A DNA stretch of 51,484 nt from Pseudocalidococcus azoricus BACA0444. GTDB lineage: Bacteria > Cyanobacteriota > Cyanobacteriia > Thermosynechococcales > Thermosynechococcaceae. The DNA lies in assembly GCF_031729055.1 (NCBI RefSeq), contig NZ_JAVMIP010000022.1, positions 1 through 51,484 on the forward strand, read 5' to 3'. The position numbers and the translations under genes were made by a program. The notes beneath the pieces are model-generated. The model had not been told where the DNA came from. It saw nothing but the letters and a program-made list of their open reading frames with translations, and made no database searches. Of this stretch, positions 34,252-44,437 are shown in pieces; position 1 is the stretch's first letter, and the number at the start of each line of letters is the position of its first letter.

Positions 34252-35585
34252 TCACAGAAGAATCTGAGACAGTCTAAAATTGTCTATAAACCAATACTGG
34301 CAAAGCATTACACCATTACCTTGTCTCACTCGGTCTCATTTTGTCTAGGGTAAGCTAGGGGTAAGTGGGAGTGAGTTTAAGGGTAATTCCCCCAACAGTG
34401 AAGGGAGCTACCCCCAATGCTGACAGAGTTGGCAATTCCTAAGGCAAAGGCTATTGAGAAAACCCAAAAGCTCTTTGATGGCGACGGGCTTTATCTGGAA
34501 GTCCCAAAGAAGGGTGGATTAACGATGGCGGCTCAAGTATCGCTACGAGGGTAAAGAGAAGCTCTTGAGTTTAGGGCTTTATCCTGCGATCACATTGGCA
34601 GATGCCAGGCAACGGCGGTATGAGGCTAAGAAACTGTGAGGCAATGGGATAAACCCACCAGCAGAGCGTAAAGCAACCCAGGAGCTAAATTTGGCCATGA
34701 GTCGGGACGGTTTGAGGTGGTAGCCAGAGAATGGTTCAGCAAGTTTCAATGGCAGTGGGCAGAGAGTCACACCCTCGCTACAGACCCAGCCAACCTCCGC
34801 CTCCTCTGTCCAGAATGCAACGCCCGCAAGGGTGTCAAATCTATCAACTAATTATGAATACAGACGATGTTACTTGAAGTGGCCCTAAAAAGTGATCATT
34901 TCATTCTGGATCAGCCTCTCTCAGAGAAATAGTCTTGTTTTCGAGTTGATTCAGAATTCCGTGTTCAGTTCGTTTTCTAGGCAACCGGATGCCGATGCCT
35001 GCCAGTCTCTATTTCACTAAGTTGCGGCCCATTTCGCCCCATTTTACTAAAACCGACTTGATCCAGAAGTAACTGACTCCTTACAGAGTCGCCGTATTTG
35101 AGTTAACGAACAGCTTGCATGACTGGAAAACCACCCAATCTTTTCGGAATATTACCCAAGATGTAGACATACCTACGACGATAGGAATTACTCAGTTTGT
35201 GGATGGATGACACTAATTTAGTCCAGTAAACGTTACTCTATCATAAAAATGAAGTTGAAATTAAAATGTCCAGGGCAGGAAATGACTTCATATTACGCCA
35301 AAATATAGCCATTAATCCCAGGCCATAATGGGGCATTATAACTTCTGTGTAGGTAACTAGAATCAGTCACATCCCCGATCAATGTAATCCGAAGTGCCGT
35401 CATCTAGTCCTTCAGTGACCCTACGAATATTGTTCCAACATACTATAACTGTTATTATCAAAAGTAACGTAAATTTATTTAAAAATAGGAATGGTCGATT
35501 GAAATTTATGTTTATGGATAAATTTATCATTATCTCATAAATAAATAGAATCCGAGTAACGATACAAAAATGACTGAAACAATGG
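34252..35585. other. Integration scar and gene-poor DNA downstream of tRNA-Leu
   Basis: This 1.3-kb stretch has no intact gene. It contains an integrase/HNH composite pseudogene (34417-34851), and from 34860 to 35585 AT-rich DNA with many stops. The only longer frame there (minus, 35363-35617) is Ile/Phe-rich and has no motif. No second copy of the tRNA 3' end is visible in the window. Confidence 0.6.
34417..34851 (+). pseudogene. Fused remnants: tyrosine integrase N-terminus and HNH nuclease C-terminus
   Basis: The first frame gives IPKAKAIEKTQKLFDGDGLY then LEVPKKGG, the DUF4102 (arm-binding) start of P4-type integrases. After a frameshift it continues RWRLKYRYEGKEKLLSLGLY and PAITLADARQRRYEAKKL, then a stop, GINPPAERK, and another shift to FEVVAREWFSKFQWQWAESH. 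In that same frame it runs straight into TDPANLRLLCPECNARKG, the C-terminal zinc-finger end of an HNH endonuclease. The integrase catalytic domain and the HNH N-terminus are gone, so a deletion joined them. Confidence 0.8.
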
Positions 35586-38471
35586 CTATAGTAAAAAAGT
35601 AGAATGATTTCTCTCAATCAATAATCGAACTTCCTGCAATAAACTTTGCCGACTATAATTGCCTTTTTGCAGGACACTTTCAACAGAACCATATAAACGC
35701 GCTCGATCTTTATCGATCAATGTTTTGGCAGTAATCACCACAACAGGAATATCCTGCCATTGTTCATTTTGGCGTAACTGCTCGATTACCCCAAACCCAT
35801 CCAATCCAGGCATCATCAAATCAAGCAGAATAAGGGCAGGGGTATATTGTCTTAAGATGTTGAGAGCAGTGATACCATTCTCTGCTACTAAGACTTCCCA
35901 GCCATCCTTTTCTAATTGTCGTTGAATTAATTCACGATTATTCTCATCATCATCCACAACCAAAATCAGGTTAGAAGTAAATCTTTCTTGATATTTCTTC
36001 AATAATTTATCCAGTTGTTCTCGTTGAATGGGCTTGACTAAAAAATCAGTAGCACCTAAGGTGATCCCCATACTTTTATCATCAACAATCGTTGCCATGA
36101 TCACCGGAATTAAAGATAAATCAGGATCAGCTTTAAGCCTGGTCAAGACTCCCCACCCATCTATTTTGGGCATAATTACATCTAAGATAATCACATGGGG
36201 GTGGTGATCCTTAGCAAGCTGTAAGCCAACTTCTGGATCATCAGCGACCATCACCTTAAAGCCCTTAGGTTCAAAATAATGTCGAATCAAATCATGGATT
36301 GCTAAGTCATCATCAATTACCAAAATTGTCTTACCAGTCCAGATGGTGCTTTCAAAAGTACCTGAGTTAGATGTTTGACTGGAATTAATATTTACAAGGG
36401 TGTTAAGTATTGCTGGCAAATGAATCGTAAAGGTAGAACCGACACCATATTGACTATCAACGTTTATTGTTCCACCTAGCATTTGACAAAACTTTTTTGT
36501 AATAGATAAACCCAGGCCAGTGCCACCAAATTTACGCGTTGTCGAAGCATCGGCCTGGGTAAATGCTTGGAATAATTTTGCTTGTTGCTCAGGTGTCATG
36601 CCAATTCCCGAGTCTTTAACACTCATAACAATCCAATCCATATCACCTTCATTCATTCGATCAACAGTAAGACAAACAGTACCATTATCGGTGAACTTAC
36701 TCGCGTTACTAATTAAATTAAACAAACATTGACGAATTTTAGTAACATCAGAATGCATTGACCCCAAATTGTCAGACATCTCAACCTGTAAATTGTTATG
36801 ATTCTTCTCGACTAAAGGTTGAATTGTCGCGATCACCTCCTGAATCATAGGGGCCAAATCAAAATCTTCCAGAAAAAGCTCCATGCGTCCTGCTTCGATT
36901 TTAGATAAATCTAAGACATCGTTAATGAGTCCAAGTAAATGCTTTCCCGCACCTTCAATTTTTTTAAGATCATCAATTAAATCATCTGCACCAACATCCT
37001 CTGCATCATCTTGGAGCATCTCGCTATAGCCGATAATTGCATTCAAGGGCGTTCTCAGTTCGTGACTCATATTGGCCATAAAGGAACTTTTTGCTCTATT
37101 GGCCGCCTCAGCTTGCTCCATCGCTTCCTTCAGTTCATGGGTGCGTTCTTCAACCCGGAGTTCTAATTCTTCATTAGACTTTTTCAGACAGTTAAACGCA
37201 TAGCGGAGTTCTTGGGCCATTTGATTAAAGACAAAAGCTAATCGCCCCAGTTCGTCTCTGCGCTTAAAATCTAAGTTAACCTCTAAATTACCAGATGCAA
37301 TTGCTTCAGTTGCTTCCGTCAGCTGTAATAAAGGCACAGAAACCTGTCGCCGCATAATAGACATTAGTATCACAACAATGGAAAGTAGTAATACAATACC
37401 AATAATCAAAAAGATCGAGGTATATTGAAAGATGTCACTTTGATAAAAGTATAAAGCCTTAGGTATTGTTGTCACTAAATATTGATCAGAAGCATCAATT
37501 CTAGCAAAGATTAAATATTGATCATGATTACTATCATCTATAATCTGCTTATCAGTATTCTGGTTAATCACTAGCTTATAGAGGTCAATAAGACTTTGAT
37601 CATTACTCTCTAAAATATTAAAATATTCATTCCGCTTAATAACACTTGCGTAGTCGGGATGTCGAATCAAAGTCCCATTTTTATCAAACAAAATACTTTG
37701 GGTCTGAGAGCGCGAAGAATATAACTTTGAATTTCTAAACCGTTCAGAAAATAAATCAAATCCCACCACAACTTTGGAATTAGAGTTGGTCATCACAGGT
37801 GCGGCATAAGTCACAACCCAGGCCTTGGAGTCTTGATCATAATGACCATCCAACCAAACCGTCAAACCTCGCCTCTGATTAACTCGTTCATAATCATTAA
37901 AAAATTCTTCAATATCAATCTGGTAATGAGGTAAATAAATAATGATGCCGACTTTAGGGATTTCAACATAGAGATTGGCAAAAATAGTCTGCCAGGCCGG
38001 CCCATAGTGGCTAAGAATTTTATAGTAAGCCAGTAATTGCCGTTTTTCTGAGGTTGATAAGGTCGTACCTGGCTTAATAAAAACTTGTGGAATCCAGCTT
38101 TGCCGTAAAATTTCTGGGCGATTTCGCAATGAACCATCAGGCATTTTCACAAATAGGCGGTTAAATTCCTCAGCAATATCACCGAAATGTGGAGTATTTA
38201 ACTCTCGCAAAATTGCTGCCTTTAGTAGGGTTTGCTTAAATTTGGCATCCCTAAAGTTTTGTCCGTAGAGTTCAGCTTTTTGTTCCAGGTTATAAAGCTC
38301 TTGATCAAGTATTTCTCTCTTGACGTTGTAATAGGTGACAACATAGCCAACTAGGGTTGAAAAAAATATTGCTACTGCAATACCTGCACTCGTTTTGAGG
38401 AGAATGTTCCGAACAATCGAACCGGAATAGTGAGATTTATTCTTGCTCACATCATGATCTTTTTTCATCAT
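35586..38471 (-). CDS. Membrane hybrid sensor histidine kinase with two receivers
   Basis: This 961-residue protein carries, in order: TM1 (~23-47); a periplasmic dCache-like sensor (~50-345; [32 protein letters not shown]); TM2 (~349-373); HAMP (~375-425); a coiled coil; HisKA with phospho-His470 in [20 protein letters not shown]; HATPase_c with N-box [17 protein letters not shown] and GTGLGLSI; receiver 1 (~715-830, Asp764); and receiver 2 (~835-950, Asp884). It is the last gene of a three-gene signalling operon. Two receivers and no histidine phosphotransfer domain suggest that phosphate passes to another protein, possibly the neighbours. The start has ATGATG; either is possible. Confidence 0.9.
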   Translation of the reverse strand: MMKKDHDVSKNKSHYSGSIVRNILLKTSAGIAVAIFFSTLVGYVVTYYNVKREILDQELYNLEQKAELYGQNFRDAKFKQTLLKAAILRELNTPHFGDIAEEFNRLFVKMPDGSLRNRPEILRQSWIPQVFIKPGTTLSTSEKRQLLAYYKILSHYGPAWQTIFANLYVEIPKVGIIIYLPHYQIDIEEFFNDYERVNQRRGLTVWLDGHYDQDSKAWVVTYAAPVMTNSNSKVVVGFDLFSERFRNSKLYSSRSQTQSILFDKNGTLIRHPDYASVIKRNEYFNILESNDQSLIDLYKLVINQNTDKQIIDDSNHDQYLIFARIDASDQYLVTTIPKALYFYQSDIFQYTSIFLIIGIVLLLSIVVILMSIMRRQVSVPLLQLTEATEAIASGNLEVNLDFKRRDELGRLAFVFNQMAQELRYAFNCLKKSNEELELRVEERTHELKEAMEQAEAANRAKSSFMANMSHELRTPLNAIIGYSEMLQDDAEDVGADDLIDDLKKIEGAGKHLLGLINDVLDLSKIEAGRMELFLEDFDLAPMIQEVIATIQPLVEKNHNNLQVEMSDNLGSMHSDVTKIRQCLFNLISNASKFTDNGTVCLTVDRMNEGDMDWIVMSVKDSGIGMTPEQQAKLFQAFTQADASTTRKFGGTGLGLSITKKFCQMLGGTINVDSQYGVGSTFTIHLPAILNTLVNINSSQTSNSGTFESTIWTGKTILVIDDDLAIHDLIRHYFEPKGFKVMVADDPEVGLQLAKDHHPHVIILDVIMPKIDGWGVLTRLKADPDLSLIPVIMATIVDDKSMGITLGATDFLVKPIQREQLDKLLKKYQERFTSNLILVVDDDENNRELIQRQLEKDGWEVLVAENGITALNILRQYTPALILLDLMMPGLDGFGVIEQLRQNEQWQDIPVVVITAKTLIDKDRARLYGSVESVLQKGNYSRQSLLQEVRLLIERNHSTFLL

Positions 38472-38628
38472 CGTTTTCTAAACTGCCCTAGAATTCAAAG
38501 TCAATCCAATCAAAATCATATTTTATCTAGAGTATGAAAATATTTACTTTGCGGTTTGTTGCTAGTAACCTGCCCTGGCTAATAATGCTATTAAAAACTG
38601 TAATTCTAAAAAGATCAAGGTTATATTC

Positions 38629-40434
38629 CTAGGAAGGACTGGGGGAGCCTCGGTGATGGATGGCCAGTAAGGTAATATCATCAAATTGCTCGGCCGTATC
38701 TATATGGCTTAAGACACTTACTTTAATCATCTCTATTAAACCCGATCCAGAGTTAAATGGTTTCTGAATAATTTGATATAATTGGTCTTTGGAAAAAAAC
38801 TTCCCTTCTTGATCTCTGGCTTCAGAAACGCCATCCGTATATCCGATTAAGGTTTCACCCGGTTCAATTTGGGTGTTCGCGGTTCTAAAGGTAATTTGGG
38901 GCATCATTCCCACGGCTGGGCCAGTTGCTTTCAGGTGCTCTTTGATTTTTCCATCACTTGAAATAATAATTAAAGGTTCATGGCCGCCATTGATATAGGC
39001 TAATTCACCAGTATTTAAATCCAATATGCCAAAAAATAATGTTGCAAACATACTCAAATCGCCGTGGTGAATCGCAACATAATCGTTTGTTAGGGCAATA
39101 GCTGCCAAAATCTGCTCAGGCTTTAGGATGGGTAAATCACTTAAACTATCACTGCATGGCGAGAAAGTTGCCCTATGGCCCATTTGAATCTGAAATGAAA
39201 AAATCCGAATTAAACTCCGAAATAAAGCCATGAAAAGGGCGGCCCCAACCCCTTTATCACAAACATCAGCGATGACAATTCCCACACGGTTTTCAGTTAA
39301 TTCAAATAGGTCATAAAAATCTCCAGCCACCTGCCGCGCCGGCTTAAAGAATGCTGAAAACTGCCAACTTGGATGCTGCACCAGTTCCCGAGGTAAGAAA
39401 TTAAGTTGCATCTGCCGCCCCATTTCCAGCTCTTTGGTCATTTTGGCGGAAAGTGATTCCACTTGCCGTAAGTAATCCTGCTCCCGATCTCGGAGTTGTT
39501 TTTTATCGAGTGTTGAAGTAATTCTGGCCCGTAGTAAAGTTGAATTTAAGGGCTTGGGTAAATAGTCCTCTGCCCCAATTTCAATACAGCGAATAACTTG
39601 ATCAATTTCATCATTAGCAGAAATCATAATCACTGGGATATGCCGCAATTTTTGATCAGACTTAAGGCGACTTAGGACCTGAAATCCGTTCAGTTCTGGC
39701 ATCATATAATCTAAAAGAATTAAATCATATGCCCTATGTGACAGCTTTTCTAGGGCTTGATACCCATCAACGGCTGTATCAACCTCATACCCTTGGCGTT
39801 GTAATTGTCGAGAGAACAAGACTCGATTATTTTCAACATCGTCAACAACTAATATGACTCCAAATTTCTGCTCTGAATCACTCTTTAATCTGTTGTTTTG
39901 AGGATTGTTAACTTGGACATTTTCAATATGTTTATTTTCGCCTCTAAATATGCAAAGAATATCCTCGGCTGAAGCAATCTTTATCTGAGAAATTAAATTA
40001 ATGATTTTCTTGAGGTTTTTAGTTGAGCTTTCAATTTTTTCAATATCTGTCCCTGATGCCTTTAGTTGTTCTTCATGGTGAAGAATCTCACAATCTTCAA
40101 AGATATCATCAATGATTGGAACGATGTCATGGGTCAGTAAATTAATAACAGTTATAAAATCAGATTCAAAATTATTGACTAACTCTGTAGAAATCACTAG
40201 ATGATTGTTGACATTCGTAAGTATCTTTTGTCCACAAATTTGAAGTGAGTTAAGCGCGTTGATAATAGTCTGATTTGATGACAAAGACTCATCACCTTCT
40301 AAATCATCCAAAATAATTTCGCTATAGCCCAAAATACCGTTAACTGGGGTGCGTAACTCATGTCTGAGCAATGACAACACCTCAGTCACCTGCTGATGAG
40401 AAGCGGAAACTGAGTCAGATTCAGATGTACTCAT
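38629..40434 (-). CDS. Receiver-PP2C (SpoIIE/RsbU-type) phosphatase with an orphan H-box
   Basis: This 601-residue protein has an N-terminal segment with a kinase-like H-box (LRHELRTPVNGILGYSEIIL, His25) but no ATPase domain after it. A central receiver follows (~192-310; VVDDVENNR, Asp242 in LLDYMMPELNGF). A linker helix (KELEMGRQMQLNFLP) leads to a SpoIIE-type PP2C phosphatase (~345-600) with metal-binding ARQVAGDFYDL, IADVCDKGVGAALFMA, NGGHEPL and YTDGVSEA. The phosphatase would act on phosphoserine in an anti-sigma-antagonist or similar protein. The orphan H-box could be a docking or phosphotransfer site for the kinase encoded next. Confidence 0.88.
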   Translation of the reverse strand: MSTSESDSVSASHQQVTEVLSLLRHELRTPVNGILGYSEIILDDLEGDESLSSNQTIINALNSLQICGQKILTNVNNHLVISTELVNNFESDFITVINLLTHDIVPIIDDIFEDCEILHHEEQLKASGTDIEKIESSTKNLKKIINLISQIKIASAEDILCIFRGENKHIENVQVNNPQNNRLKSDSEQKFGVILVVDDVENNRVLFSRQLQRQGYEVDTAVDGYQALEKLSHRAYDLILLDYMMPELNGFQVLSRLKSDQKLRHIPVIMISANDEIDQVIRCIEIGAEDYLPKPLNSTLLRARITSTLDKKQLRDREQDYLRQVESLSAKMTKELEMGRQMQLNFLPRELVQHPSWQFSAFFKPARQVAGDFYDLFELTENRVGIVIADVCDKGVGAALFMALFRSLIRIFSFQIQMGHRATFSPCSDSLSDLPILKPEQILAAIALTNDYVAIHHGDLSMFATLFFGILDLNTGELAYINGGHEPLIIISSDGKIKEHLKATGPAVGMMPQITFRTANTQIEPGETLIGYTDGVSEARDQEGKFFSKDQLYQIIQKPFNSGSGLIEMIKVSVLSHIDTAEQFDDITLLAIHHRGSPSPS

Positions 40435-40485
40435 GACACAAAAACCATGAAAAATAAGCTAAACTCGAATCTCATTTCTTTTGTG

Positions 40486-40857
40486 TCAGTTCTGATGATG
40501 AAGATGTTGCTCAATTTTGCCCAGTAAACGAGGTAATTCGATGGGCTTTGTATCGTAATCATCACATCCGGCGGCTAAGGCTTTCTCCTTGTCCCCGGCC
40601 ATTGCATGGGCTGTGAGAGCAATAATGGGGATATGTTGAGTTTCGGGATTGTTCTTCAGCGTTTGGGTTGCTGTCCATCCGTCAATAATCGGTAAACTAA
40701 TATCCATTAAAATAATGTCTGGCTTTTCGGAAATACCCAGATTTATAGCCTGAGAACCATCTACGGCAAAAATAATTTCATAGCCCTTTTTAATCAGGCG
40801 ACGAGATAACATATCTCGATTCAGTTCATTGTCTTCGACGAGTAAAATTCGAGCCAT
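40486..40857 (-). CDS. Single-domain response regulator (CheY-like)
   Basis: This 123-residue stand-alone receiver has the acid pocket VEDNELNRD, phospho-acceptor Asp52 in ILMDISLPIIDGW, the switch Thr in IALTAHAM and the Lys in DTKPIELP. No output domain is present. It is the first gene of the operon, 51 bases before the receiver-phosphatase gene. It probably shuttles phosphate from the hybrid kinase or competes with the other receivers. Confidence 0.9.
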   Translation of the reverse strand: MARILLVEDNELNRDMLSRRLIKKGYEIIFAVDGSQAINLGISEKPDIILMDISLPIIDGWTATQTLKNNPETQHIPIIALTAHAMAGDKEKALAAGCDDYDTKPIELPRLLGKIEQHLHHQN

Positions 40858-41278
40858 GTAAACATCTCAAAGAGAATAGTCTCTTCTCTCTTTGCTAATC
40901 ATAACGGAAATGCTTGAAAAATGGACAAATTAAAAAAATACCGGATACCCGATGTTGATAGCACGCTGACCTGACTTCCATGACACAGCCCCTGAATCCG
41001 TTACTACCTATCAATTGGATTGGATTGCTTTACCCAGACTGTGCTGATTTATAAAAATCTTCATAGTTCTGCCAGCAGGACCCTTTTAACTTCTCCTTAG
41101 CTCCTTCGCTATCTTTACACTATTCCTCGATCTATCGGCTCATATCATTATTCGATTGATGCCATAGTCAAGGTTCAATAAAAGGATTTGAGGGCTGGTT
41201 GAAACATCTCGATGACTAAGTTTTAATAAGCATCTAGACGTATGCCTATTTCTGATAGGTATCAATTATAACCTAATT
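40858..41278. other. Gene-free region between mltA 3' end and the signalling operon
   Basis: 421 bases without a supported gene. It must contain the promoter of the signalling operon (minus strand). Downstream of mltA a stem ATRCCTAT/ATAGGYAT with loop CAGAA (around 41240-41260) is visible but lacks a T-run, so it is only a possible 3' structure. Confidence 0.45.
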
Positions 41279-42484
41279 TTATTTTAAGAGTAAATAGTAG
41301 AGTTCACCATCGGTATTGATCAGGCCTGCCCTCGCTTTGGCAACATTTCCAGTGCCCATAAAAATATCCACCCGCCCTGGCCCCTTAATGGCACTGCCCG
41401 TATCTTGATCTAAGACAAAACGACTAACGGGCTGCCCAGAGTTATGACCTTGTGTAAGCTTAGGAGGAATTACCGTATTGATAATCGCCAAAGCACCGGG
41501 AGGCCAGAGACTTTTATCCGTGGCAATGGAACGCTCGGCGGTAACTGGGACATTGATGCTCCCCTCGGCTTGCCCTCCTTGGGTGTTCCGAAAAAATACA
41601 AAGCTTTCATTCCGAGGAATATAATTGTTCATTTCTGAGGGATTGGCCTGGAAATAAGCAATCAGTCGGGGGAGGGTCAGCTCTTCACGGGGAATCTTAC
41701 CATCCTTAATTAATTCCTGACCAATGCTGGTGTAGGGAAAATTAGTTTTACCCGCATAGCCAACGGTCATTATTTGCCCATTGGTGAGTTGTAACTGGGC
41801 TGAGCCTTGCACCTGAATTAAAAAGGCCTCCAGCCGATCCTTGAGCCAGGCCAATTCTAGCCCCTTTAATTTTCCTTGGGAGCCTTGCAAGCCATCTTTT
41901 CCCTCTAATTCCAAACGTGTGGGATGAGGTTGGGGCCAAGTTTCAAAACCTACTGGACGGCCATAAATGGGATAGCGATATTCAAGGGTAGGAACCAGAC
42001 TAGCAGAATAGACAGCTTCGTAATAGCCTGTAAAATGTACGGTTCCGGCCTGGTCATTCCCGACAGCTTGATAAAAAGCAAACTCTTTTTTTACAGCCGC
42101 TTGCAAGGCCTGGGGGTTTGGGCTGTGGGTAACCAATTGGCGGAATCGTCGTAAACTTTGGATGACCCGCTGCCTGAGATTGGGGCCAAGGGCTGCACCG
42201 GGCTGGTTAGGGGCCGTGTATTTTTCATAATCAGTGATTGCTTTAGGAGAATTAAGATACACCAGACTTTGATTAATAGCGGCTAATAACCGTGACCGAT
42301 CATTACCAGGCCCCCATAATCTCTGATCCAAACCAGCCATGGGGTTAACTTCACTAGTCGGTATAGGGCGAAAGGGCAAGGAGAGTTCGGACAGAGCCAC
42401 CATTTCCCCACTAAACCCCAGCACTATTGGAGCCACCACTGTCGCAACTATTTTAGGTAAAACAGATACCATCACCGAGATCAA
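41279..42484 (-). CDS. mltA: MltA-type lytic transglycosylase
   Basis: This 401-residue murein hydrolase cleaves glycan strands with formation of 1,6-anhydro-MurNAc. It has a hydrophobic N-terminal export signal (IVATVVAPIVLGFSG), the MltA domain (~140-290; GTVHFTGYYEAVYSAS, LIQVQGSAQLQLTNG, VGYAGKTNFPYTSIG) and the C-terminal 3D domain with the catalytic Asp in TGSAIKGPGRVDIFMGTG. No lipobox cysteine follows the signal, so unlike E. coli MltA it is probably not a lipoprotein. Confidence 0.9.
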   Translation of the reverse strand: MISVMVSVLPKIVATVVAPIVLGFSGEMVALSELSLPFRPIPTSEVNPMAGLDQRLWGPGNDRSRLLAAINQSLVYLNSPKAITDYEKYTAPNQPGAALGPNLRQRVIQSLRRFRQLVTHSPNPQALQAAVKKEFAFYQAVGNDQAGTVHFTGYYEAVYSASLVPTLEYRYPIYGRPVGFETWPQPHPTRLELEGKDGLQGSQGKLKGLELAWLKDRLEAFLIQVQGSAQLQLTNGQIMTVGYAGKTNFPYTSIGQELIKDGKIPREELTLPRLIAYFQANPSEMNNYIPRNESFVFFRNTQGGQAEGSINVPVTAERSIATDKSLWPPGALAIINTVIPPKLTQGHNSGQPVSRFVLDQDTGSAIKGPGRVDIFMGTGNVAKARAGLINTDGELYYLLLK

Positions 42485-42597
42485 CTGATAGTGTAATGAG
42501 TCATTATTAATGACACTACTTGCATCTTAGTTGAGACTATGACCAGGGTGAGGTCAAGAAGGTTCCAAGTGCGGCAGAGTTGGGGCTGATCGAGACG

Positions 42598-43110
42598 TTA
42601 CTGGAGAGCCGCATAGCCAAAGGTGGCGTTAAACTTCCGACACCAAATCCCCACAGATTTGTAGTTTGCCAAGTTCACATTTTCAGGAATGGTATAGCTT
42701 TGGGCCCCTTGGAACTTTTGGAGGGGAGCCAGCACAACATAATCCCCAGACTTGAGGGAAAAGGGAGCTTTAGCACCAGCGATTGGATTTTTAGACTTGT
42801 GCAAAATCACCACCAAATCTGGCCCCATAGATGAGGTGTTAAACGCCTGGTCTAATTGGAGAACCTTTTTGCCGCCTTGATTGACAATTTTGGCCATGCC
42901 TTTGGTCGGTTTCTCCCCAGCCACAAATTGACCGGAACTGACCACTGTGCTGGCCTGGGCAAGGAGTTGGTTTGGATTGGTCGGAGATAAAAACTCAGGG
43001 CTGGCGAAACTGGCATGAATACCCCCCACGAGTCCCAGGCCCGCCGCAGCTAAACCGACCATTACAGAGCGAACCGAAGACTTGAATCGTTTTGCAGGCT
43101 GAATTCTCAT
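42598..43110 (-). CDS. Exported DM13-domain protein
   Basis: This 170-residue protein has a signal peptide (SVMVGLAAAGLGLVGGIHA, cleavage near ASF-ASP or QA-ST). Its single DM13 domain (~58-170) shows LQLDQAFNTSSMGPDLVVIL, SGDYVVLAPLQKFQG and the closing IWCRKFNATFGYAAL. The conserved cysteine of the domain is present once. DM13 is proposed to be a cytochrome-like redox module, but biochemical proof is limited. It is a stand-alone gene in the periplasm or lumen. Confidence 0.82.
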   Translation of the reverse strand: MRIQPAKRFKSSVRSVMVGLAAAGLGLVGGIHASFASPEFLSPTNPNQLLAQASTVVSSGQFVAGEKPTKGMAKIVNQGGKKVLQLDQAFNTSSMGPDLVVILHKSKNPIAGAKAPFSLKSGDYVVLAPLQKFQGAQSYTIPENVNLANYKSVGIWCRKFNATFGYAALQ

Positions 43111-43296
43111 AACTGCTCCTAGTGATCGAAAACTTGATTTGTCTTTAGATCATGGGTTGTCGGCCTGATAATCACCTGAACGAAATCTGAGAAAATGCTG
43201 AGAGTTAACTGGAAAGTTCTGACTACGCCTTTGTTCAGGGCTGTGGGGCAACTTTACATTGTTAAATGTCTAGGTATTCTGGGTTTTGAGCAGAGT

Positions 43297-44295
43297 TTAT
43301 TTTTTAAATCGGTTCATGAATGCTGTCACCCGTTGTCCCAAAGATAGGCCTGGTGCTGTGGCCTGGGAAACTATTGAATTTACGAAGGGAGGTTCTCCGG
43401 TAATGGCAGTAATTTCCACCAGGGTTAAATCTCCTCCGGTTCTCGCCAGGCGGCCCGTGCGTTGAGTCGTCACAGCATCTTTGACTTGCTGATGGGCATC
43501 CCCAGACACTAGCAGGCTTGTCCCAGCGTTTTTATTCGCAGCTTCAATCAAGGTGGCGACGTTGACGGCTTCCCCAAAAGGGCTGACAAGTTCTGGACGG
43601 GTTGGATCCACAGGGACTAGAACCACAGGCCCAAAATGGACACCGATCGTAAGTTGCAAGGGTTGGTAGGACAGGGTCTGGAGAAAATGGTTTAGTTCAC
43701 CCATCGCCGTTTGCATTTCTAAAGCTGCCCAAATGGCCTGGCGAGCCGAATTCTCACGTTCCTCTACGCCAAAGGTGGCAATCGCTCTATTCCCCAGAAA
43801 GTTGTTGAGCGTGCCCCCAAACTTGCTAACGACCTGATGGAGGCGATTAAAGTAGCGGCTAATGACATAAACGACATCAAAGGGAAAATTGACCTCATCA
43901 AACTCCGCCTCGCCCCGAATTCCAGCCACCAGGAGAGCCACATTTTTCTTTGCGCCAGTCCCCCGATGGGCTAATTGCTGATCCACCAGGCCAATGTCAT
44001 CTCGATCTAACACCATGCGGCGAATTTCCACCTTGCCTTGGGAGACTTTGGTTTGGCAGGCCAAGCGAATATGAAAGGGAAAATCCAGCTTTTTGGCTAG
44101 GGCTAGTTCAGGCCCCGAAGGCAGTGTGCAATGCTCAATCCCATCTAAGACCATGATGCGACAGGTCGAGCAATTGGCATGGCCACCACAGACATGGGTA
44201 TGGTCAATATTGGCTCGTAACAGGGCATCCAGCACCGTCTCATTGGGGTTAATTGGCACTGTTTCGCCATCGGGACGGCAATAAATTTCTGGCAT
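43297..44295 (-). CDS. [2Fe-2S] ferredoxin fused to a degenerate class III nucleotide cyclase domain
   Basis: The ATG at 44295 follows AAGGAG and gives 332 residues. Residues 1-95 form a ferredoxin domain with CX5CX2C (Cys36, 42, 45 in CGGHANCSTC) and Cys80 (LACQT). Residues ~115-295 form a class III adenylate/guanylate cyclase domain (VALLVAGIRG, GGTLNNFLGNRAIATFG, GVHFGPVV, GEAVNVATLIEAANK). The two metal-binding aspartates are replaced (Gly125, Asn169) and the transition-state arginine position holds Leu249, although Asn245 is kept. It should therefore not make cAMP and may act as a redox-sensing or scaffold protein. It lies divergent from the redoxin gene. Confidence 0.85.
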   Translation of the reverse strand: MPEIYCRPDGETVPINPNETVLDALLRANIDHTHVCGGHANCSTCRIMVLDGIEHCTLPSGPELALAKKLDFPFHIRLACQTKVSQGKVEIRRMVLDRDDIGLVDQQLAHRGTGAKKNVALLVAGIRGEAEFDEVNFPFDVVYVISRYFNRLHQVVSKFGGTLNNFLGNRAIATFGVEERENSARQAIWAALEMQTAMGELNHFLQTLSYQPLQLTIGVHFGPVVLVPVDPTRPELVSPFGEAVNVATLIEAANKNAGTSLLVSGDAHQQVKDAVTTQRTGRLARTGGDLTLVEITAITGEPPFVNSIVSQATAPGLSLGQRVTAFMNRFKK

Positions 44296-44437
44296 AAAAT
44301 TACTCCTTGATAACTCTTCCAACGGTAACATTGCCAAAAAGATTTGCATCCACATGAGGCTACTAGGCTGTGCTAACCATTGCCAGGCCTGGAGAGAGTA
44401 TTGATCCCGATCTCAGGGTAAACTACTTAATGAATGC

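Noticed and set aside
34032..34277. Frame running across tRNA-Leu
   Set aside because: It reads through a clear tRNA gene; coding is not plausible.
35363..35617. 84-codon Ile/Phe-rich frame at the end of the kinase gene
   Set aside because: AT-rich gap composition explains it; it also overlaps the kinase 3' end.
43297..44295. Active adenylate cyclase
   Set aside because: Both metal aspartates and the catalytic arginine are replaced.
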